64,000 nt of DNA from positions 186,001 to 250,000 of the forward strand of contig CAWDLN010000001.1 of assembly GCA_963803115.1 (NCBI GenBank), given 5' to 3'. Origin of the DNA: DATBGZ01 sp963803115 (GTDB taxonomy: Bacteria > Actinomycetota > Actinomycetes > Mycobacteriales > Micromonosporaceae). Both the position numbers and the translations under genes were made by a program. The notes below the pieces were generated by a model. The model was not told the origin of the DNA, ran no database searches, and saw only the letters and a program-made list of their open reading frames with translations. This document shows positions 56,989-64,000 of the stretch, one piece after another; positions within the stretch are counted from its first letter, which is position 1; each line of letters begins with the position of its first letter.

Positions 56989-58230
56989 CTACCGCGAGGA
57001 ACCACCTGCGCCTACGTCTGCTCGGCGACGTCCGGCCAGCATCCGATCGACCACGTCGAAGTAGACGAGCTTCTGTCGATCCCAGCTGTATTCCGTGATA
57101 ACTGCACTGGCCCGCTCCGCTTGCCGACGAGCCCGGTCCGGGTCCAATGCCAGAGATCGCATGGCCGCGAGAAGGTTCTTCGGTGTCGCGGGGTCGACAA
57201 ACGTCACCGAGTCCTCGGGGAAGTACCGCTCGATCACCGGATTACGGAACGTGATGACCGGAATGCCCATAGCCGCGTACTCGAGCAGCTTGGTGGGCAG
57301 CACCTCCTCGGTCCAGGGATCCCGCAGGCTTGGGATGACGCCAATGTCGGCACGTTCCAATAGCGCGGGTATCTCGGTGATGGGCAGTATCGATGTCGGC
57401 AGGGACACGACGTCGGAAAGGCCGAGGTTGTCCACACATCCGCGCAGCCCAGGCAGACCATCGCCGCTACCGAGGATCTGCATGCGGGCGCCTGGAACCT
57501 CTCGCCGCAACATCGCGAGCGCCTCGACCGCATTGCACAGTCCGTGCCGGGAGGCGATCAGGCCGTGGTAGCTGAACATAAGATCCGACCCCACGGTACG
57601 TGGCCGGGGCTGACGGATCGGGAACAGCCTCGCATCGGGCGCGTTCATCACGATGCTGACGGGCTTGCGAGTCAACTTCCGGATGATTGCGGCGTACGGT
57701 TCGTGGACCGTGAGCACCTCCTGCGCGAGCGCAAACGACGCTCGAGTGCTCGCGCGCACGGCGGCCCTCATGAGCCCGTCACGTCCGAACTTCGACGCGA
57801 AGAGCTGCTCGGTCAGATCATGAACGTCGAGCAGGAGGGGTACCCGGAGCATCCGCTGGAGCGTGGCGGCGAAGACGACGGCCTCCGGCATGGTGTGCGA
57901 CTGGACTAGATCAAATGATCGCGGCCGACGGGCCATCCACACCGCGGCCCGGGCGAAGAAGCCGCCATACAGGCTCAGATACGACCTGGCTGAGTCACCC
58001 CTGTACTTGCGGACCGACGAATGCACTACGTGCACTCCATCGATGGCCTCCAGCCGCGGTCGGCCATGGGCATGCAATGCGAATACGGTCACCTCATCGC
58101 CGCGGTCGGCGAGTGCCTCGGCCTGACGGCGCACCCTGGGATTCGCCTCGTACTCGCTGCAGATCATCATGCCGATACGAGCACGCCTGTGGCCGCGTGC
58201 GCGGGGGCGTCCGTCGTTCGTTACTGCCAC
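56989..58230 (-). CDS. Family 4 glycosyltransferase
   Basis: 413 residues of GT-B fold. N-terminal half: RIGMMICSEYEANPRVRRQA, VTVFALHAHGR, FDLVQSHTMPEAVVFAATL; C-terminal half: LMFSYHGLIASRHGL, ARMQILGSGDGLPGLRG, IPALLERADIGVIPSLRDPW and EVLPTKLLEYAAMGIPVITF (the EX7E-type region). Start tentatively GTG 58230; ATG for MMIC further in is possible. Retaining sugar transferase for repeat-unit assembly; donor unknown. Divergent from the polymerase gene. Confidence 0.88.
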   Translation of the reverse strand: MAVTNDGRPRARGHRRARIGMMICSEYEANPRVRRQAEALADRGDEVTVFALHAHGRPRLEAIDGVHVVHSSVRKYRGDSARSYLSLYGGFFARAAVWMARRPRSFDLVQSHTMPEAVVFAATLQRMLRVPLLLDVHDLTEQLFASKFGRDGLMRAAVRASTRASFALAQEVLTVHEPYAAIIRKLTRKPVSIVMNAPDARLFPIRQPRPRTVGSDLMFSYHGLIASRHGLCNAVEALAMLRREVPGARMQILGSGDGLPGLRGCVDNLGLSDVVSLPTSILPITEIPALLERADIGVIPSLRDPWTEEVLPTKLLEYAAMGIPVITFRNPVIERYFPEDSVTFVDPATPKNLLAAMRSLALDPDRARRQAERASAVITEYSWDRQKLVYFDVVDRMLAGRRRADVGAGGSSR

Positions 58231-58451
58231 GCCGGGAAGGATAGCCTCCACCGGACCGTACTCCCTCCGGGACCAAGCGCCCCATTTTCGAGCTTCGGGC
58301 GACCTTGTGGTGGATGGATCTGTCAAGATGTCGGTATCGCACCGTGGCACGCATCGACGAATAGCGCTCCACTTGAATGCCCTCGCCTAGCTCCAAACAG
58401 ACGGGTGATACGGTGCGACGGCCGCATGGTGCGCCCCACGCGGGTGTCTGA

Positions 58452-60032
58452 ATGTTCGCCGCGCCGAGGCTTGGCGCCAGGGACATGGAGTTGATCGGCA
58501 GAATGACCGCAGACCTGGCGCAGCGGTTGGTCACGCTTGTCCGGCGGCCCCAACGATCCCGCATCCTGCGGATGATTACGGCTGCGCTGCCGATCCTTCT
58601 CGGCGTTCTACTGATCGAAGTGTGCTTCGAGGCCTGGGTCCAGGAGCTGTTTGGCGACCGCCACGACACGGTGAACGGGGCCGTAGGGACGCTGCCTGGA
58701 TGGCCCAAGGACATCAAGAATGGTCTGCTCGTTGCCTTGGTCGCGGTGAGCCTTACCAAGGTTGCTCTCGAGCACCGGTGGCGGGACTTCCGGACCCGCG
58801 CCGACATTGCCATCGCGGCGCTCGCCGTTGTCATGGTCCTGGCGGGACTCTTCGGCGGCAGCCCACCCACCCTGATCGGGGAGGCGCTGTTCGTCTACTT
58901 CCGTGGCGCGATCGTGTTCTATGCGTGGCGCGCGTGGAACCCGACCTGGCCCCGGATGAAGCCGCTGCTCTGGTTGGGCGGTGCTCTCGTCGGCATCAAC
59001 GTCGTGGCCGCGACCCTGCAGATGTTCCTTGGAGCGCCCATCACCAGAGGCATGGGCTGGGTCGACATGACGTGGATCCGAATCCACCGGGCCCAGGGAT
59101 TCTTCGACCATCCCAATCACCTCGGCCACGTGGTCGGAATCGTGATTCTCGGCCTCTTCGCGTTCATGGTTTCGCGGCCGAAGGTTAGCAAGCGCTGGTG
59201 GGCCGCATTCGGGGCGGCCGCCTTGGCGCTGTCGGCAAGCCAGTCCCGCGAGTCCTTCGTCGGTGTCCTGCTCTGCGCCGTGCTGATCTGGATCCTCCGC
59301 CGCGGCGGAGGCAAGAGGATTGCGGCCGGCTGCGCGGTCATCGTGGCGCTCTTCGCTGGCCACCTCGTGGTACGGCCGGAAAATATTACCGAGCTGGCGC
59401 GCCGCCTTGTCGGAATTACGTCTGCGTTCGAACTCCCGAGTGGCGCCGAGGACTGTGACCCACCGCTGCCCACGTGCCCGACCAAAAAGATCCCCGCGCG
59501 GGAGATCCGGGTCCTCTACGCCCAGCAGGGCGTTCGGCTGTGGGCGCACCGTCCTGTCCTCGGCTATGGGGTCGGCCATTTCGGCGGCATCGTCGCGTTC
59601 CAGCACGACCCGAACTGGGCATCGAATCCGCGGTTTGGCCCGAACGGCTTCAATACCTACGGCTTCAGCGACATCACCGTCGATTCCTTCTGGCTCCATT
59701 TGGTGGTCGAGACGGGCACACTTGGCCTGATCGCATACGTGGTGTGGCTCGCCTACCTCCTGCTCCCACTCGTCCGGGCGACCCCACGGTTCAGCGGACG
59801 GACCACCCGCGGACCGACGGAGGCCCCCGTGCCGCACCCGACGGTGTACTGGGGGGCCGCAACACTGATCTTCGGCGCTGTGATCGCGTTTCTGTCGCCG
59901 TCGCTCGAGGACCCGCTCCTGCCGATCGCCATGTTCACAGTCGTGGGGATGGCCTGGGTGATGGTGAGTCGAGGGGCGGCAGACGCGGACGCGCAGAAGG
60001 TTGACATCGAGACCCGTGAGCGCCCGAGTTAG
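58452..60032 (+). CDS. O-antigen ligase/Wzy-like polysaccharide polymerase
   Basis: 526 residues, about eleven membrane helices. A large extracellular loop between late helices contains ENITELARRLVGI, two Cys in EDCDPPLPTCPTKK, and YAQQGVRLWAHRPVLGYGVG HFGG, the latter being the Wzy_C/WaaL-type signature region with RxxxW. IHRAQGFFDHPNHLGHVVG is also characteristic. Likely polymerises or transfers lipid-linked repeat units outside the cell. ATG 58452 used; ATG 58485 is an alternative. Confidence 0.87.
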   Translation: MFAAPRLGARDMELIGRMTADLAQRLVTLVRRPQRSRILRMITAALPILLGVLLIEVCFEAWVQELFGDRHDTVNGAVGTLPGWPKDIKNGLLVALVAVSLTKVALEHRWRDFRTRADIAIAALAVVMVLAGLFGGSPPTLIGEALFVYFRGAIVFYAWRAWNPTWPRMKPLLWLGGALVGINVVAATLQMFLGAPITRGMGWVDMTWIRIHRAQGFFDHPNHLGHVVGIVILGLFAFMVSRPKVSKRWWAAFGAAALALSASQSRESFVGVLLCAVLIWILRRGGGKRIAAGCAVIVALFAGHLVVRPENITELARRLVGITSAFELPSGAEDCDPPLPTCPTKKIPAREIRVLYAQQGVRLWAHRPVLGYGVGHFGGIVAFQHDPNWASNPRFGPNGFNTYGFSDITVDSFWLHLVVETGTLGLIAYVVWLAYLLLPLVRATPRFSGRTTRGPTEAPVPHPTVYWGAATLIFGAVIAFLSPSLEDPLLPIAMFTVVGMAWVMVSRGAADADAQKVDIETRERPS

Positions 60033-60179
60033 CGCTGGTGCACTCGGCCAGCGACCTTCGCCACCCCGCCCAGACCGCGCCGCCGCGCTGGAAGCGGCCA
60101 TGGCTTAATGTCACGAGCACGATATGGTCGGAGGCCCACGCCGACCGCTGGAAAACGCAACGGAACGGAGCGATCTGGT

Positions 60180-61208
60180 ATGAGCGGTGTGGCTCAGGTC
60201 GGATTTGGGTACTGGGGCCCAAACTTGGCTCGCAACCTCAATGCTCATGCCGGCGACCGCTGGCGATACCTGGTTGATCTTTCCGAAGAACGACGTAAGC
60301 AAGCATCGACTCTCTACCCGCACATCACCGTGACCGACGACTTCGCCAGGGTGCTGGAGGATCCGGCGGTCACGTCGGTGCTCATCGCGACACCGGCGCA
60401 GACACATACCCGATCTGGCTCGGCGCGCGCTCGCGGCCGGCAAGCACGTGTTCGTGGAGAAGCCGTTGACCGAGTCTGCGGCCGAGGCGATCGAGCTCGC
60501 CCGGACCGCCGATGAACTCGGTCTGGTGCTCATGGTCGGTCACATCTTCGAGTACGTCCCCGCCGTGCGCATGATGAAGCAGTTGATCATGGCGGGCGAG
60601 ATCGGCGACATCCTCTACATCCACTCGCAGCGCCTCAACAACAGCCGGATCGCGAGCGACACGACGACCTACTGGTCGCTCGGCCCCCACGACGTCTCGA
60701 TCGCTAACTTCCTGATCGGCGCCGACCCGGTCTGGGTCTCGGCTCGAGGCGCCACCTACCTGGGCACCGGCGAAGAGGACATCACGTTCATCACTGTCGG
60801 GTACCCGGGCAATGTGGTGGCGCACATGCACATCAGCTGGCTCGAGCCGATGAAAACGCGCCGCACGACTGTGATCGGCACGACGCGATCGATCGTGTAC
60901 GACGATATGGACGCGGACGCCAAACTGCGCATCTACGACAACGCCCACAGCCATGTGAATCCCGACGCCTACGGTGCGTGGCAGTACCGGCTCCAGGAAG
61001 GCGCGATGCGAGCACCCGCGATTGGAAATGATCGAGCCGCTCGGCGCGGAGATCCAGGACTTCCTCGACTGCACGCTCACGGGTGAGCGGCCTGGCCACG
61101 GACGGCTGGAGCGGAGTTCGCGTGGTGTCCGTCCTCGAGGCCGTCGGTGAATCGCTACGGTCCGGGGGGGCTCAGATTCCGGTGTCGATTCCACGGACCG
61201 CGGCATGA
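60180..61208 (+). pseudogene. Gfo/Idh/MocA-type sugar dehydrogenase, frameshifted
   Basis: GVAQVGFGYWGPNLARNLNA is the NAD-binding start (GxGxxG-like). The frame changes at about 60405, continuing DLARRALAAGKHVFVEKPLT (the conserved EKP), LVLMVGHIFEYVPAVRMMKQ, WSLGPHDVSIANFLIG. Further changes at about 61020 and 61100 lead through MIEPLGAEIQDFLDCTLTGE and SVLEAVGESLRSGG to a stop at 61206-61208. The family oxidises nucleotide sugars; with the following DegT aminotransferase it resembles the WlbA/WbpB-WbpE steps to aminated uronic acids. Breaks are single-base and may be errors. Confidence 0.85.
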
Positions 61209-61262
61209 GCATGCCGAGCAAGAGCGCCACATCCGCCGCCACAGACGAACCGGAGTGACACC

Positions 61263-62396
61263 GTGTCCGAGAACATCCCCCTCGTCGACCTGAAGGCCGC
61301 CTACTACCGGCACAAGGACGCGATCGACGCCGCAATGCGGGATGTCATTGAAAACACCCGGTTCATCCAGGGGCGCGAGGTGGAGGAGCATGAGCGTGCG
61401 TTCGCCGCGTTCGTTGGAAGCGCCCACTGCCTCGGCACCGGTTCTGGTACGGCGTCGATCAACCTCGTGCTAGCGGCCCTGAACATCGGACCCGGCGCCG
61501 AGGTCGCGGTACCGGCGCACACGTTCATCGCGACCGCCGAGCCGGTCACGTGGCGGGGTGCGCGTCCGCGTTTCATCGACGTGGACCCACAAACCGGCTG
61601 CATGGATCCAGATGCGCTGAAGGCCAATGTGGACAGTGTCGCGGCGATCATGCCGGTACACCTCTACGGTCGGCCCGCCGACCTGGAGCCGATCGGCGCG
61701 GTGGCGGCGGCGGCCGGGGTGCCGCTGGTCGAGGACGCCGCGCAGGCACACGGTGCGGACTACACAAAGTCCGATGGCACCGTCGTTCGCACCGGGACCT
61801 ACGGCCTCGCCGGCTGTTTCTCCTATTACCCCGGCAAGAATCTTGGCGCTTTCGGCGACGCGGGGTCGATCACCACAGACGACGCCGAGCTCTATGAGTC
61901 GATGCGGTTGCTGCGTGATCACGGAAGCATCAAGAAGTACGACCACCGTGTGGTTGGCTTTGCCGACCGGATCGATACGTTGCAGGCCGCGGTGCTCACA
62001 GTGAAGCTCGCGAGCCTGGCCGAAGGCAACGAGCGGCGGCGCGCGCTGGCCGCCTCCTACAACGAGAAGCTCGCGGGCGTCGGCGACCTGGCACTGCCAC
62101 CGGAGACGCCCAACCGGCGCAGCGTCTACCACCTTTACGTGGTCCGGACAAAACAGCGCGAGGCACTGCTCGCCCACCTGAACGCACGGGGGATCGGCGC
62201 CGGGATCCACTACCCCGTGGCCGTCCACCTGCAGCCGGCATACGCCTTCCTCGGCCACAAGCACGGCGAGTTCCCGCAGGCCGAAGCGTGGGCCGACGAG
62301 TGTCTGTCGCTGCCCATCTATCCGGAACTGACCGAGGCCCAGCAGGATCGGGTCGTGGCTGAGGTGAAGTCCTTCTTCGCCGGGTCGGGCACGTGA
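61263..62396 (+). CDS. DegT/DnrJ/EryC1/StrS sugar aminotransferase
   Basis: 377 residues, PLP-dependent. IPLVDLKAAYYRHKDAIDAA, CLGTGSGTASINLVLAALNI, VPLVEDAAQAHGADY and CFSYYPGKNLGAFGDAGSIT (Schiff-base Lys in YPGKN) are diagnostic. It transfers an amino group to a keto nucleotide sugar, probably the product of the neighbouring Gfo/Idh enzyme, as WbpE does. GTG start 61263; 4-bp overlap with the next gene. Confidence 0.94.
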   Translation: MSENIPLVDLKAAYYRHKDAIDAAMRDVIENTRFIQGREVEEHERAFAAFVGSAHCLGTGSGTASINLVLAALNIGPGAEVAVPAHTFIATAEPVTWRGARPRFIDVDPQTGCMDPDALKANVDSVAAIMPVHLYGRPADLEPIGAVAAAAGVPLVEDAAQAHGADYTKSDGTVVRTGTYGLAGCFSYYPGKNLGAFGDAGSITTDDAELYESMRLLRDHGSIKKYDHRVVGFADRIDTLQAAVLTVKLASLAEGNERRRALAASYNEKLAGVGDLALPPETPNRRSVYHLYVVRTKQREALLAHLNARGIGAGIHYPVAVHLQPAYAFLGHKHGEFPQAEAWADECLSLPIYPELTEAQQDRVVAEVKSFFAGSGT

Positions 62397-63456
62397 CCGC
62401 AGCCACGGGAGCAGGGCACCCGGCCGAGGACGCGGTGGACGACGACCTGCCGGGCCGAGGACTGCGCATCCTCACGGTCACGAACATGTGGCCCGAGGGC
62501 GACAGCTTCCGCGGCATCTTCGTGCGCGAGCAGGTTGACGCGCTACGCGAACTCGGTGCCCACGTTGACGTTGAAGTCGTGGCCCAGGCGCGGGGCCGCA
62601 AGGACTACCTTTTGGCAGCGCCCCGGATCCGCCGACGGGTGCGCGAGGGTCGCTACGACCTCGTTCACATCCACCACGGCATGGTGGCGCTGGCCTGCCG
62701 GTTCATTGGCGACGTCCCACGTGTGCTTGGCCTGTACGGACACGATGTCAACTGGCATTGGCAGCGCTGGATCACCAGGCTCGGTTGGGGCGGGGTGGCC
62801 GAGAAGGTCTATGTCTCGCGACGCATGGCCGCGGCGGCGGGCGACCCGGACGGCTGCGTCATCCCCAACGGAGTCGACTTCACACTGTTCGCGCCGGGCG
62901 ACCGCGACGCCGCGCGGGCGGCCCTGGGATTATCTGAGACCGAGCAAGGTCGTGCTCTTCGGTGCTGTGCCCAGCAACTGGGTCAAGGGGTACGACGTCT
63001 TCACCGATGTCCTCGCCGCCCTGCGTGAGCGCGGGTATCCAGGTCAAGGAGCTGATCTTGCCCGAGGCGGGCCAGACGCGCGAGCAGGTACGGCCGAAGT
63101 TCATCGCGGCCGATGTCCTCCTTTTCACGTCGCGCAAGGGCTTCGAGGGTTCGCCGACCGTCGTCAAGGAGGCCACGGCGATCGGCTTGCCCGTCGTCAC
63201 ATCCGACGTCGGGGACGTCGCAGAGGTACTGGCCGGCGTCAACCCGTCCGCCGTCGTGCCCTTTCCCGAGCCCTGGGGTACGCCCGAGGCGCGAGCGCAG
63301 TTCGTCACGGACATGACCGACCGGGTGGCCGAAACCCTCGACGCGAGCTGCCGATCCAACGGTCGTGAACACAACGCTTGGCTGTCCTGGGATCGGATTG
63401 GCCGGACCGTCATCGACATGTACCACGACGTGCTCCGGCACGCCGGTCGCGGCTGA
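62393..63456 (+). pseudogene. Family 4 glycosyltransferase, frameshifted
   Basis: N-terminal GT-B half: RILTVTNMWPEGDSFRGIFV, LVHIHHGMVALACRFIGDVP, VYVSRRMAAAAGDPDGCVIP NGVDF. The frame changes near 62933 (SKVVLFGAVPSNWVKGYDVF) and again near 63040 (VKELILPEAGQTREQVRPKF), ending LLFTSRKGFEGSPTVVKEAT and AIGLPVVTSDVGDVAEVL, the usual acceptor-side EX7E region. GTGA overlap with the DegT gene. One of two GT4 enzymes in the locus; substrate unknown. Confidence 0.85.
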
Positions 63457-63470
63457 CGAGGGACCAGAGG

Positions 63471-64000
63471 GTGCGGGTACTCGTGTGCGGCGGGGCGGGA
63501 TTCATTGGATCCCACCTGGTCGACCGGTTCCTCCGGGAGGGCCACGACGTCACCGTTATCGACGACCTCTCTGGTGGCCGACCTGACAATCTCGTCGAGG
63601 CGCTGGACACGGGCCGGTGCAATCTCATCGGGGCCAGCATTATCGAGCCCGGGCTCGCGGACCTCGTCCGCGATGTCGCGCCGGAAGTGATCTTCAACCT
63701 TGCCGCACAGATCGACGTCAGACACAGCGTCGCGGATCCGGTTCGGGACGCTTTGATCAACGTGGTTGGTACGGTCGCGGTGGTCGACGCGGCGAGGAGA
63801 GCGGGCGCCCGCAAGGTCGTCCTGGCTTCGTCAGTGGCGATCTATGGTCCGCCACCGGCCCTGCCGGTAACCGAGCAGACGCCGACCCAGCCGTTGTCGC
63901 CGTACGCCACCAGCAAGCTCACGGGTGAGCTGTACCTGCGCCAGTTCCAGTCCCTGCACGGGATCGCCACCACGACCCTCGTCCTCACCAACACCTACGG
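63471..64000 (+). CDS. NAD-dependent epimerase/dehydratase, 5' part
   Basis: 176 codons in the window, cut by the right edge. RVLVCGGAGFIGSHLVDRFL is the GxxGxxG NAD motif, FNLAAQIDVRHSVADP the conserved AA-x-DV segment, VVLASSVAIYG holds the catalytic Ser/Thr region and SPYATSKLTGELYL the YxxxK pair. Extended short-chain dehydrogenase of the GalE/GDP-mannose dehydratase type acting on nucleotide sugars. GTG start behind GAGGGACCAGAGG; 14 bp after the GT4 gene. Confidence 0.93.
   Translation, partial: MRVLVCGGAGFIGSHLVDRFLREGHDVTVIDDLSGGRPDNLVEALDTGRCNLIGASIIEPGLADLVRDVAPEVIFNLAAQIDVRHSVADPVRDALINVVGTVAVVDAARRAGARKVVLASSVAIYGPPPALPVTEQTPTQPLSPYATSKLTGELYLRQFQSLHGIATTTLVLTNTY

Noticed and set aside
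58608..60101. 497-codon minus-strand open frame opposite the Wzy-like gene
   Set aside because: Hydrophilic shadow sequence with no motif; the plus-strand membrane protein is well supported.

Overview
The window is high-GC DNA (about two thirds G+C by eye) from an actinobacterium. GTG starts, GGAGG-type ribosome binding sites, ATGA/GTGA-coupled operons, a class II ribonucleotide reductase, a DUF6458 protein, an LppU-like protein and an STM4011-STM4015 cluster all point there. A Micromonosporales relative is my best guess, but the genus cannot be fixed from this sequence. I saw no rRNA, tRNA or CRISPR array.

Layout: 1-6.9 kb is a minus-strand surface-polysaccharide block: a secreted GSDH/PKD/PA14 protein, then a coupled operon of a cellulose-synthase-like GT2, a GH113-like lipoprotein and the start of an ArnT-like membrane glycosyltransferase. 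7-10.9 kb holds a broken YdeI gene, a methyltransferase, a double-TIR protein and an N-formylglutamate amidohydrolase. 11-13.7 kb is a secreted GH9 endoglucanase coupled to a NodB-type deacetylase, with a palindromic operator candidate upstream. 14-19 kb is a complete STM4015-4014-4013-4012-4011 cluster (LRR protein, ATP-grasp-like protein, sulfatase-like hydrolase, two radical SAM enzymes), heavily interrupted by frameshifts. 19-23.2 kb carries a DUF6745 pair, a cupin, a lutC remnant and small accessory genes. 23.2-24.9 kb is a candidate retron: a 14-bp perfect inverted repeat brackets a structured 166-nt segment ending 15 nt before a retron-type reverse transcriptase. 25-29.3 kb is nrdJ with a 408-residue intein directly before its catalytic cysteine and tandem NrdR-box candidates upstream. 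29.4-46.6 kb is mixed metabolism: EamA transporter, HemN-like radical SAM enzyme with a small partner and a flavin oxidoreductase, RlpA, a SpoIIE phosphatase, a FadE5-like acyl-CoA dehydrogenase, SixA, hemolysin III, 5-oxoprolinase pxpBCA, an NHL-thioredoxin protein, a MazF-like toxin locus, an AhpD-like protein and LppU. 47.1-50.7 kb is the branched-chain 2-oxoacid dehydrogenase E1alpha-E1beta-E2 operon. 51.6-55 kb is a response regulator/histidine kinase/DUF4153 operon. 55.1 kb to the end is an exopolysaccharide locus: priming sugar transferase, two GT4 enzymes, a Wzy-like polymerase, and nucleotide-sugar enzymes (Gfo/Idh, DegT aminotransferase, epimerase).

The likeliest underdescribed systems are the candidate retron, the STM4011-4015 cluster and the double-TIR protein. 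Single-base frame breaks occur across the whole window (about 7.4, 14.9-18.3, 35.2, 39.1, 42.05, 49.6, 60.4-61.1 and 62.9-63.0 kb). Because reading resumes in another frame with intact family motifs, many may be assembly errors rather than true decay.
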